A DNA stretch of 64,000 nt, taken from assembly GCF_001653235.2 (NCBI RefSeq), contig NC_035796.1, forward strand, positions 496,001-560,000, written 5' to 3'. This document shows, one piece after another, positions 24,615 through 34,233 of this stretch. The notes below the pieces were generated by a model that searched no databases, was not told where the DNA came from, and worked only from the letters and a program-made list of their open reading frames with translations. Position 1 is the stretch's first letter; the number at the start of each line of letters is the position of its first letter. Both the position numbers and the translations under genes were made by a program. Source of the stretch: Pochonia chlamydosporia 170. Its lineage: Eukaryota > Ascomycota > Sordariomycetes > Hypocreales > Clavicipitaceae.

Positions 24615-25096
24615 CATAACGGTTGAGGCTTTCAATGTTCTTGACCAGGTCAGACAACCAGATATGGACAGCTTAACATTGTGGGTACCAAATTGCAGGT
24701 TGAAGATGTTAGTGGGTCAAGACTCGGCATTGGTTGTATCCGAGAGCACTTGAGAGCCTGGCTCGGGGAAGCATCAAGTACGCAGGTTAGGCAAGATGAA
24801 GGTAGTTACTTGGTGGAATTGAATCGGGACAGAACTGCGTGCCTGGACGAGTGGCGGAATGTGTAATACGCATGCATGGTTTGATGCATGTGAGTTTCCA
24901 TGCTGCATGCTCCATGGCAACATTGGAATCCATGTCGTCATGCGCTAGTTGAGGCGATGGGCGCTCGACTGCTTGGGCAATTTGATGCCATTTTTTGGCT
25001 GTTGAATTTGCCCGACGGTGCGATGGGACGTGGGGACCAGACGCCAACAGGTGGGAGGGACTTGCATATGGGTCGTGGGCCGAGGCAGTCTGTTGA

Positions 25097-25123
25097 CTCC
25101 ATGTCCATGTCCATGTCCATGTT
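25097..25123. repeat. TCCATG hexamer array
   Basis: Four TCCATG copies in tandem (25097-25120) followed by TTTG. Non-coding, about 225 bp before the GST start. Confidence 0.8.
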
Positions 25124-25347
25124 TGTACCGCATCTTGCCTCATCCTGCCTGGATTGAGCTAGCTAGCTCCATGAAATGAAGCTATGATTGAAATGGATCG
25201 ATCATTGATAATCTGGTTGCTACCCATTGCGGTGCCTTGTGGAGATGGGGGAATTTAAGATTTACTATTTAAGTGTGTTTGCGTTTCCCATCTTGCTGCG
25301 TTGACCTGGGCCTCACATCTACGGATTACTATCAACATTGAATCAAA

Positions 25348-26350
25348 ATGGCGTCTGATTCACCAAAGATTACGCTGTACTGGTACGTTTACACTGCGCA
25401 ACACAAGCACGAGACGAATTCAAATTGATTTTGGTCGTCGTGACTGGAACATTTTGGGAAACCTCGCACTCATTTTGCGTTTTACTCCAGGCTCAACCAC
25501 TCGCGCTCGCAGCGCATAATATGGCTCCTCGAGGAACTGAAAGTCCCGTACGAGATCGAAGTCTTCCACCGCGACAAGGAGACCCTCCTCGCGCCCAAGG
25601 AGCTCGAAAAGATTCATCCGCTGGGGAAGTCGCCCGTCATTGGAATCGTCCCCGCCGGAGGAGATGCCAGTAAGCCCATCATCCTGGCGGAGAGCGGCTT
25701 CATGACGCAGTATCTTGTGGATCATGTGCCTGAAGGGAAGAAGCTGGTGCCGAAGCAGTGGAAGGATGGGAAGGAGGGTACCATTGGTGGTGAGACGGAG
25801 GAGTGGTTGCGGTATGGGTATTATATGCATTATGCGGAGGGGAGTTTTATGCCGTATCTGGTTTTTGCGCTGGTTACATCTCGTGAGTTTTTTTTCTTTT
25901 CTCGTCTTGTTGTTGTCTGCTTGGACATGGAAGTGGATGTGATGGATGTGATGGATGATGACTGACAGTTTCCGCAAAACAGGGCTCAAATCTCCTCAGG
26001 TTCCGTTCCTCGTGCGGCCAATTACCTCCATTATTGCGAATCGCATCATCGCCATGTTCGTTTATCCTAATGTGAAGCGCCATCTTGCCTTTCTGAACGA
26101 CCAGCTGGAGACGTCGAGCGGCAAGTATCTCTGTGGGGAGTCGCTTACCGCGGCGGATATACTGATGAGTTTCCCTCTTATTGCTGGGTCTGGACGCTTC
26201 AATGAGCTGGGTCACTTCGAGGGCGGGTCGTGGGAGAAGGCGTATCCGAGGGTTGCTGAATATGTGAAGCTGTTGGAGGCGGAGGATGGGTATAAGAGGA
26301 GTGTGGAAAAGATTGAGGCTATTGATGGCAAGTTTGAGGCTTCTTTGTAG
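25348..26350 (+). CDS. glutathione S-transferase, Gtt1-like
   Basis: Predicted to conjugate glutathione to electrophiles. Exons are 25348-25382, 25491-25882 and 25983-26350, giving 264 aa. The thioredoxin-fold N-terminal domain starts at ITLYWLNHSRSQRIIWLLEEL, the position of the glutathione-activating residue. It contains the conserved cis-proline segment HPLGKSPVI and the E-S pair (ILAESG) that contacts the gamma-glutamyl group. The all-helical C-terminal domain includes LCGESLTAADILMSFPL, with the conserved aspartate of the N-capping box. Fungal proteins of this type are often compared with yeast Gtt1, an ER-associated GST. No C-terminal membrane anchor is obvious here. Introns are 108 and 100 bp. 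Confidence 0.9.
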
Positions 26351-26664
26351 GGTTGTAGGGTTGTGTGAGGAGGTAAATGGTGAGATGGCTGGTATATGAA
26401 TTACGGGAATACTTGAAACTAGAATAGTATTGTTCAATATTTAATGCTTTTGTTGTAAATTGCTAAGAACAGTCAATATTTGTCACAGTCTGCCTTATTG
26501 CACTTGATCGTGAACTTGATACCATTTCATTGGCCAGGTGGATCTGCACCCCTGTCAGGTCACCCAACCACAACCCCAAAAAAGTTGTCGCCAGGAGCTA
26601 CCATTGACCTTTGATATCCTCAACATCACACACAATTCACCTCAATTCGCGCCCCGCATCCGCC
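26351..26664. promoter_or_regulatory. short spacer: GST 3' end and promoter of the PPR gene
   Basis: A 314-bp stretch between same-strand genes. The T-rich/A-rich first part suits the GST 3' end; the C-rich last 130 bp suits the leader of the next gene. Confidence 0.4.
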
Positions 26665-29376
26665 ATGTACGCATCGAGAACCGTCTGTTCGCGATGCGCT
26701 TCGCGTATGCGTGTGGCTGCGATGCCAGCGTATACAGCCGGACCTGCGTCCGCATCTGCACCTATCTCTGGCTTGCCACCTCCAGTCTCCGGGTCTTTAC
26801 ATCAGTCGCGCCCAAATTCAACAGCCCAGGCCGGCAGACATACTAGCGAAGAAGCAGTTTCCGGGAAACCCCTCCCTCGTAGGGCATCATTCTCTCAGAA
26901 AGCATCTGGAACTCCCAAAAGGCAACCCATCAGGAAGAAGGACTCCTCCTCGGCCGTAGCTTTATTCAACGACGTGGTGCAAAAGCCAGACGCTAGTGCT
27001 AGCAAATCGTTTGCTTCCACTGTTTCTCGCCCATCTTCCTCGTCAATTGCGCTGGGAGAGTGGGAAGTCGCTGCCAAAATGAAGGAATTGATCGAAAGGA
27101 ACGACCTTGATGACCCGGAAAAGCTGCAGCTATGCCAAAACGACATATGGCCGCATGTCAAGGAGCTGCGTGGCCATCTCCCCAAGCATCTCTACATTTT
27201 GACTACGCAATTCTTATCGACCATGTGTGAAAGCGCCGCGGAGCACGGTGTCAGGGGCACGAGTGTTGCTCTGTCCAAAATGTTTGGTACTATCGGTAAA
27301 TGGGACCTGGATTTGCGGAATCAGCTTGTCTTGGGCCTGTGCTACACCTTGATCAGCAAGAAGCACACTTCAGCAGAGCGAAATGTACTCCTCGACGAAC
27401 TTTTGGACATGTGGAAGCATATTTCGCAGTTGCGGAGGATGAGTCAGGTGCAACATGGCCATGGCCACGGACTACGATTTGTTTTGCCGACCGTGAACGA
27501 GATGCTCGCAGAATTTTCAACGCTTCCTACACCGGTGTCCAAACAAGAAGAGTCGAAGAACAGCAAGGGTTCAAAGATGGCGCCTACGACTAAAGATTTG
27601 GCGAGAATCTTCATCCAGTTCCGTATCGAGCAGTCTCGTGAAGTTGTGCCCGGTCTTTTGGCGACTTTGGCTGTTCTTTCTGACCCGCGTTTGGCGAGAG
27701 AGGGGAGTCAAATCAAGGCGGCGCCATTATTGAACCTCGTTACTGTTGCACTGGCAGACCAGCCTGCAGACGAAGCATATGTCAACGACTTGTTCGCCAG
27801 CAAAATCAAGTTCCCGCCGGCAAAACTATCCGAATTGCAGTCGTATGTGGTATCCCAGTGGCCGCAAGCAAGAAACATGGTGTTCAGGAAGGATTCAGCG
27901 TGGCGCAAAGGCACGAAATCATCTCACAGGCCATCACATTCGTCAGGCGAAGCGTCTGGCCTCTCGATTTTTCACAAGCAGCTTCGTGCAGCGTACCGAG
28001 CTCGCAACACTGGTGCCATTGTATCCATATGGCAGGATCTGAAGGATAATCTGGCTCAAAACCCAGACCTGGGACGACAGATGAGCGAAGACGCAGAGTT
28101 TATCGATTTCTGGATCTTTGTCTGGTGCGCGGTACGGCGACCCAACAAGCTACAGGAAACGCTAGATGTCATGCGGGATATCAATGTCTCGCCTACAGTT
28201 CGGTCCTTCACCAGCATGATGCACGGGTGGAAAATGTGCAAAGACGTCGAACGAATTGAAAGCCTGTGGAACAAATTAGTCGAGTCCAGCCTCAGACTCG
28301 ATTCCGTTATATGGACAGCACGCATCTCCGGCCTCATTGAGTCGGGTAAACCGGAGTCTGGCATCCAAGCCCTCGCAGAGATGCAAAGTATCTGGAAAAA
28401 GGCCGTCGCCAGCAGAGGCAGCGTCGAAAGTGCAGCCAAGATAGCCATCCAGCCCAGCATTGAGGTTGTCAATGCCGCCTTCAAGGGCCTCATTAGGCTC
28501 GATCGCCGGGCGGCAAACGAAGTGCTCGCATGGGCTGGAAGGGAAGGTATCGAGCCCAACATCCGCACATACAACATTCTTCTAAGGGAGAGTTTCCGCA
28601 CCAACGACCCCGAGGATGTGCAAAGTCTGCTAAAGGCCATGAAGAAGCAGGGCGTGGAACCCGACGCAGCGTCGTTCACCATCATCCTTGAGGAACTTCT
28701 CGGCGCCATGGAGAATGCCTCGGCCGCCGAACAGGTGCACGTCGTGCGCCAGATCTTCGCAGACATTGAAGCCGCGGGGCTGAGGGCCAATCAAGAAACA
28801 TACGGCAAGATGCTGTATGCCGTGGCGTCGCTTGCCAATGGCGGTGCGGATGAGGCCATTGCCGCGGTGCAGGCACACATGAATGCCGCTGGGCTGTCTG
28901 CGACGCCGCACATGGTGACGATTCTCATCGAGCGAGCGGTTTCTCGTAATCCCTTGCCTCCTAATGGGGCCGCGATCCGCGCCCTCCTCCGGGAACACAA
29001 GCTATCGAGTGTCAGTCAGGGCGACCAGACGCTGTGGGAGCGTGTGATTAGCGCCTATGCCGTCACGGGGGATCTTCACTCTGCGATGAGGGTGTTTGAC
29101 GATCTTGCTCGCCGTGGACGCCCAGTTACGTCGCTGCCTTGCTTGACGGATTTGTTGAAGGCGTTGCTGGAGATTGGTGATGTTGCTGACGTTGAGGATG
29201 CGAAGAAAGTCGTGGCGGTTGTGTTGGACCATATGCTCAAGAGGGCGGCGGCGGAGGGCTCGTTTGGTAGGGATAACAGGTACTGGAGGCATCATTTTTG
29301 GTACCTTGCCAGGGAGAATGGGTTGATTAATTGGGCGGATGTGCCGGAGGGTTTGGAAACCAAGTTGCGTGTATGA
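26665..29376 (+). CDS. pentatricopeptide-repeat protein, probably mitochondrial
   Basis: A single-exon gene of 903 aa. The start at 26665 (MYASRTVCSRCASRMRV) is preferred over the in-frame ATG at 26611. It gives an Arg/Ser-rich, acid-free N-terminus typical of a mitochondrial presequence. From about residue 490 there are helical 35-residue repeats, for example PNIRTYNILLRESFR, EPDAASFTIILEELL and RANQETYGKMLYAVA, matching the PPR pattern with Tyr/Phe at the usual place. PPR proteins bind organellar RNA in stability, editing or translation. The target here is unknown, and I cannot tell it from assembly-factor PPR proteins such as fungal CIA84-type proteins. It ends 131 bp from the convergent Mis12 gene. 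Confidence 0.8.
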   Translation: MYASRTVCSRCASRMRVAAMPAYTAGPASASAPISGLPPPVSGSLHQSRPNSTAQAGRHTSEEAVSGKPLPRRASFSQKASGTPKRQPIRKKDSSSAVALFNDVVQKPDASASKSFASTVSRPSSSSIALGEWEVAAKMKELIERNDLDDPEKLQLCQNDIWPHVKELRGHLPKHLYILTTQFLSTMCESAAEHGVRGTSVALSKMFGTIGKWDLDLRNQLVLGLCYTLISKKHTSAERNVLLDELLDMWKHISQLRRMSQVQHGHGHGLRFVLPTVNEMLAEFSTLPTPVSKQEESKNSKGSKMAPTTKDLARIFIQFRIEQSREVVPGLLATLAVLSDPRLAREGSQIKAAPLLNLVTVALADQPADEAYVNDLFASKIKFPPAKLSELQSYVVSQWPQARNMVFRKDSAWRKGTKSSHRPSHSSGEASGLSIFHKQLRAAYRARNTGAIVSIWQDLKDNLAQNPDLGRQMSEDAEFIDFWIFVWCAVRRPNKLQETLDVMRDINVSPTVRSFTSMMHGWKMCKDVERIESLWNKLVESSLRLDSVIWTARISGLIESGKPESGIQALAEMQSIWKKAVASRGSVESAAKIAIQPSIEVVNAAFKGLIRLDRRAANEVLAWAGREGIEPNIRTYNILLRESFRTNDPEDVQSLLKAMKKQGVEPDAASFTIILEELLGAMENASAAEQVHVVRQIFADIEAAGLRANQETYGKMLYAVASLANGGADEAIAAVQAHMNAAGLSATPHMVTILIERAVSRNPLPPNGAAIRALLREHKLSSVSQGDQTLWERVISAYAVTGDLHSAMRVFDDLARRGRPVTSLPCLTDLLKALLEIGDVADVEDAKKVVAVVLDHMLKRAAAEGSFGRDNRYWRHHFWYLARENGLINWADVPEGLETKLRV

Positions 29377-29507
29377 TACGGGATGTACGTTGTAGTGTAG
29401 CATAAACGTGTAATATATTCACCTTTGGGTGTAAAATTCCCACCTTACAGGGCCTTGTATAAGCCAAATTCCAAACCATCAGTCATTATTCTTAACAAAA
29501 CCAAATA

Positions 29508-30588
29508 TCAAGATTCATCCATGGGGTCGTCATCACGATTCGAGTCTTCCTTCTTCCCTAGAATAGCCGCAACATTCTCCAAACCCTCCACCTCACTCTT
29601 AGTTAATGACCTCCCACCGCCTTGCCACTCCCCGTCTCGCACTTCACCATGCGGTCCGAGTTCCAGGCCTCCCGATCGTTCTAAATACTTGCGCGATGCG
29701 CTCTCAATGTATTCTGCCCGTTCGCGACGCCACGACTTCTCAGCGTCTGTATCGTCGGCCTCGCCACCCAGTTCCGGGAGTAGTCTAGTTAGGGACTGGG
29801 ATAGTGAGCGCAGGGAGTTCAATTGCGACAGTGTGAATTCCGTAGTCGTAGTAATCGGTTTATTCGTCCCGCCTTGCTCCAACGTTCCCTTGTCGCGCAG
29901 GAATCCCAATTGATTGCTAGGCGTGTCCTCGGTATCTTCCCTCTTGACAGTGTCGTCTGTAGATGCGCCCAGTGCGCTTTTCAGTTTCCGTAGGAGCGCG
30001 TCGTTTTTGGCCCGTTCCGATTCAAGAGCCACGTGCAGCTTCTGGCTGGCTTGGAGTCTTCGCCGGAGGGCGGTGATGCTCTCGAGAGTGGGTTTGTCGG
30101 GCCCGCCGGAGAGGTCGAGGTTGTTGTAGTGCGAGAGGCGCATGAAGGGCTGGTGTTTGGGTTGCACGGTCAGGATGTTTTGCATGGTGTAGAGCTCGAA
30201 GATGTCGAAGTTTTTGTCGATGGCCGCGTTGAGGAGCGTCTCGAGCTGGTGGGTGCCGTTTTCGATCTCGAGCTTGGCTGCGTCTTGGGCGGATTGGGGG
30301 TCGTTGGGGGTGGTGGATTTTTGTTTGGGGGGCTTGAAGCCTAGGTTTTGGGGGGGGATGTTGAGGAGCAGGCGTTCGACGGAGTCGAGGGCGCGGTCGG
30401 CGAGGACGTTGATGGTGTTGATGATGTCGTCGATGAGGGCCTGGGGTTGTGAGTGAGTTGGTGGGCATTGAATGTGGTGGTTTGGAATTGGTATTTGCGG
30501 ATTGAGTGTAGATATGGGGACGTACCACGGGAGGATAGCTAAAGTGTTCTGTGAGAAGCTCATAGTCTGATGTTTCGTTGGATGCCAT
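29508..30588 (-). CDS. MTW1: kinetochore protein Mis12/Mtw1
   Basis: Subunit of the MIND/Mis12 complex that links centromeric nucleosomes to the Ndc80 microtubule coupler. Exon 1 is 30588-30526 (MASNETSDYELLTEHFSYPPV), the intron 30525-30441, and exon 2 30440-29508, giving 331 aa. The Mis12 family signature at the N-terminus is clear: LLTEHFSYPPVALIDDI followed by NVLADRALDSVERLL. Coiled-coil segments follow (LESITALRRRLQASQKLHVALESERAKNDALLRKL, about 150-235 region). The acidic C-terminus (DDDPMDES) fits the family. The length is close to the fungal norm. It is divergent from the proline-rich gene on the right. Confidence 0.9.
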
Positions 30589-31113
30589 GGTGAAGCTGTG
30601 ATACGCGATCTCGACGCGTTCGATGGTGGCGGTGACAAGGTTGATGAATTGGTTGAGTGGCGCTGTATATGGATGTTATAGTAGAAGAGTAAGCGAAGGC
30701 AGAGACATTCTTGCAGACATTCGCAAAAGTCAATTGTGATATGGGTGGTGTTGATGTGTTGTTATTCAACGTCGCAGTTCTTCATTGTCGCAAATGCCCC
30801 ACGTATCAATCAATCAATCAATCAATCAAGCGCAAGCAAGCCCGTTTGATCGCATGCCAAAATGCCCGTGCCCAGTGCCGTTTTACGTCACCCCACTTCC
30901 ACTTGCTCCCGCTCGTGACGACCAACCCAAAATGGACCGCCTCTTCCTCGACAAGAACGTCTAAACTCGTCAGCTCTTTGCGCCAACGCCATCTGCGCCG
31001 CCCCTCATGAGCTAATTCTACTTCATCACCTTCTACCATCCCCTCCAGCATACGAACCGTCTTGCAATACCCGAAATAAGAATTCAAGTGCGTCCCCGCA
31101 CGACTTTTTCACC
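30589..31113. promoter_or_regulatory. divergent promoter between Mis12 and the proline-rich protein gene
   Basis: A 525-bp head-to-head spacer with a six-unit ATCA array at 30805-30829. No coding frame of note. Both genes must use regulatory DNA inside it. Confidence 0.5.
30805..30829. repeat. ATCA tetranucleotide microsatellite
   Basis: Six consecutive ATCA units inside the divergent Mis12/proline-rich promoter. Repeat length could differ between strains. Confidence 0.85.
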
Positions 31114-32509
31114 ATGCCGGAGTTCAAAGGCATCATGAAGAACGGATGGCATCCGGAGAAGTCGGGAGGGGGAATCAGAAACTCAGTGGTGCGTAAACTT
31201 GCTGCAGAGAGTTACTTTCAAGCCCTCTCGCTTCATCACAAGTCACTACCTGCCAACATCCTCAACCGTGTACTAACAGCGGTCGATCTAGTCCGGTCTT
31301 ATGGGCCGCAACAAGGACAAGGAGGAAAGCAGCTCGGATCACGTCGCCCGTCCGCTGACTGACCTCAAGGACCCTGCTTCCTTTGCGCCGCCGCCCAAGC
31401 GAACGGGTAGTGGTCTTGCGCCTGCTCCGAAGCCAGCCTCTGTTAAGCGCAAGGTCATCACGGCTCCGTCGAAATACGCCGATCCCAGGGCCGGACCCGT
31501 GGAACCGCCGGCGAGGAACACGGGCAGCGGAGTCGAGCCTATTGAGGGGGCGCCGGCAGCGAGCAAACAAATCGAGGACGGACCACGTCAACCAAAGGCG
31601 TATCAGGTGAATACTACGGGTTTATCGACGGATAGCTTTGCCAGACCGCCGGGCAGGAGGGACGGTGCAGACGGGAGGAGTCCCCCGTCGTACAATGAAG
31701 CTACTGGTGGTGCGGCACCAAAGGCACTGCCGCCCAGTTTGCCGCCTCGATTACCGCCGAGAGGTGCTGCCGGAGGGGGTGAGCAGACTGGCGGATTAAA
31801 CGAGGGCGCTGTGAATAGGCTCGGCGCAGCAGGCGTGTCTGTTCCAGCGTTGGGCATCGGCCACGGAGGCGCTAAAAACTCGGCTTCGCCAAGTCCGCCT
31901 CCTCCTCCGGCAGCACGAGCATCGCCGTCGCCTTCCCCGGGGGCTGGGAAATGGGGCGCTCAAGTCAACGAACTACAAGGTCGTTTCGCCAAACTGGGGA
32001 CCTCTTCGACAGGATCGTCAGCCCAGGAACAACCACCTGCACCCAGCGGAGGCACAACATGGGCTCAAAAGCAAGCAGCCCTCAAGACGGCGTCAAACTT
32101 CCAAAAAGACCCATCGTCGGTTTCATTCTCCGACGCCAAATCCGCCGCCAGTACCGCCAACAACTTTCGACAACGTCATGGGGAACAAGTTGCCGCTGGT
32201 GCCAGGGCAGCCAACAACCTGAACCAAAAGTACGGTGTGATGGACAAGGTTGGCGCATACACGGGCTCGCAAACTACAGAACAGGCACATAAGAAATCGT
32301 CACCGCCACCATTACCTGGCCCAGGTCAGCCATATACGGGTGTACCTGCGACGGAGGCCGCTCCAGCAGCTGTGCCAGACTTGGCTGGGAAGAAGAAGCC
32401 GCCGCCTCCGCCTCCGAAGAAGAAACCTGGTCTTGCTGCGACAAATCCTCCTGGTTCGCAGGGTGGTGGGCCACCTCCGGTTCCCATGTCCACGAGACCG
32501 CAATTCTGA
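31114..32509 (+). CDS. proline-rich, SH3-ligand-like protein of unknown function
   Basis: Exons are 31114-31188 and 31292-32509, giving 430 aa. The N-terminus MPEFKGIMKNGWHPEK is compact and looks conserved. Most of the rest is low-complexity Pro/Ala/Gly with many SH3-ligand-type cores (PPSLPPRLPPR, KKPPPPPPKKK, SPPPPPAAR). Between about 290 and 365 lies a helical segment with a degenerate repeated pattern (KTASNFQ, STANNFRQRHG, RAANNLNQKYG). The layout recalls actin-patch or endocytic adaptors with polyproline tracts and, loosely, yeast Aim3-type proteins. I cannot assign it. The start codon has a good context (CACCATG), and the intron is 103 bp. Confidence 0.75.
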
Positions 32510-32973
32510 AGGAGGGTTATGATTTTGTTGGATCTTGTTGATTTGTTGGGGAAATGTTTTTCGAGTACTTTGCATTGCATATTGGCGTTATTCTTTTCCT
32601 TTTAGAGCGGTCCCGGGGTGTCACATTTGTCAGTTGCTGCGCATGTAGTGATTAGGTTAGCTGCGGCTGTGAGGAATCTGTAGTCTCCAAGTTTCGTATA
32701 TAGTATAGTGTGAGGAGAGTGAATGACTATGCCGGGGGATCGAGACCTTTACAGGAACGACGACTTTGTCACCGGCCACTCACTCGTTCATTCACTACGG
32801 GAACAAAATTCGAGCGATTCGTTATCTTTGCTTATTTTTCCTATTGCTGCTACAAATGTGGCAATGTACGCCAGGCGCTGGGGAAAAAAACGCACTACAA
32901 TAGCTTTTTTTCTAAGTCATTGCCCTCATACATCAAAACTCATATGCAGATTATCTTTAGATTTTAAAATCGC
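32510..32973. terminator. convergent 3' region of the proline-rich gene and TCTP
   Basis: A 464-bp stretch between facing stop codons. No gene is seen. It holds both 3' untranslated regions. Confidence 0.5.
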
Positions 32974-34233
32974 TTAGACCTTCATCTCCTTGAGACCGTG
33001 CTTCCAGACAATGACGTAGGGGGTGACACCGTCCTCGCGGTAGTTGAGGAGAACAACACTGCAGCAACGATTAGTTTTCTGCTCTTCGAGAACACGGCCA
33101 CCCGGTAGCACGAGATGTAGGGTTAAAGGGTCGACGGATGAGCCGACATGTACTTACAGGCCATCGGGGTTCATAGACTCGCCAGTGTAGAACTCGAAGT
33201 CCTTGAAGTTGGGCAGAAGCTTCTCCTTGACGTAGGTCTGGGCACCCTTCTCGAAGGCAGTGATCTCCTCGGCAGGAGCGCCACGCTCCTGCATACCAGC
33301 CTTGACGGCCTTCATGTAGGCTACACATTGCATCGTCAGCATTTTGCGCATAGCTTGAATATGTGCGACAGTCCAAGCGCATGGGATATTGGGATAGTGG
33401 CAAAGCATCTTTGTACATACCCTTGAGGTAAGCGAGATAGCCCTTCTTGTCGAAAGAAGTGCTCTGGAGACGGAAAGAGTGGACGATGTTGTTGACCTTG
33501 ACGGCGGTATCCTCGAGAGCCTCGTCGGCCTCCTCAGCGGAAGCGTTGGCGCCAGTGTCTGTAAAGCGGGGTTCATTAGCATCAAGTTATGCATGACTCT
33601 GGGAGATGCAGTGAATATATTGAAATTGAATTAAAAGTAGTTCGTGGAAGGGTATGTCGATTTAGTCGCCAAGTTGCATTGTCGAAGTCAATCCATCAAG
33701 CGGCGGGTGAACAATGTCTCGTTGCGCATGAAGCGAGGGGTCGTATTTTGTGGTGGTCGTGAAGCAACAGAGCAGGTTGACTACTTGGGACTTGGATGGG
33801 ATGGCGGGGTCCAAGGCGAGAAAAATCAAGGGCCTTGTTGTTTTGGGGGCAACGGACAGGAGGAGCAGAAGGAGGTGGCGGGGTTGAAAAACCAGGATGG
33901 CCAACAAAAACGTACCGACATTGACAGCCTCCTCAGTGATCATGGCACAGTCGGCCTCGTAGACGATGCCATCGATCTCCTTGAGGTCATAGGAGTCGGA
34001 GATGATCTCGTCATCGGTGAGGAGGTCCTGTTAAAATTGCGGCGTCAGTACAATTCGTGGTTCGTGATGGGGAGTTTTGCGACACATGGCAGGCAATGGA
34101 GCAAAGATTGGCGGGGTAGCCGCAGAGTCAAGGCTGCGTTTTGTCGCCAGCAAAAACACTTGCGCTTCTCTCTGTGGTGATTTGGATAAAAGTGGTGTCT
34201 TGGTTTCCAGTGGCATACCTTGAAAATAATCAT
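32974..34233 (-). CDS. TMA19: translationally controlled tumour protein homologue (TCTP/Tma19)
   Basis: Small conserved cytosolic protein associated with ribosomes, translation and stress responses. Five coding exons: 34233-34219, 34027-33916, 33558-33421, 33320-33158 and 33058-32974, giving 170 aa, the family's normal length. It begins [20 protein letters not shown] and carries the TCTP signature region ([11 protein letters not shown]). The basic helical hairpin ([18 protein letters not shown]) and the second signature ([11 protein letters not shown]) are also present. The close is [13 protein letters not shown]. The first coding exon is only 15 nt, and introns 1 and 2 (191 and 357 bp) are long for this genome, while the others are about 100 bp. 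I looked for snoRNA C/D boxes in the longest intron and saw none. Confidence 0.95.

Larger units (their letters stand above)
24028..25347. other. intergenic between ITC1 and the GST gene
   Basis: No supportable gene. It contains a GCGAAG-type hexamer array (24560-24614), a four-copy TCCATG array (25097-25123) and a 14-bp palindrome GAGCTAGCTAGCTC (25156-25169). The last few hundred bases would be the GST promoter. Confidence 0.5.

Noticed and set aside
33559..33915. possible intron-hosted C/D snoRNA in TCTP intron 2
   Set aside because: No C box (TGATGA) and D box (CTGA) pair on the sense strand of the intron.
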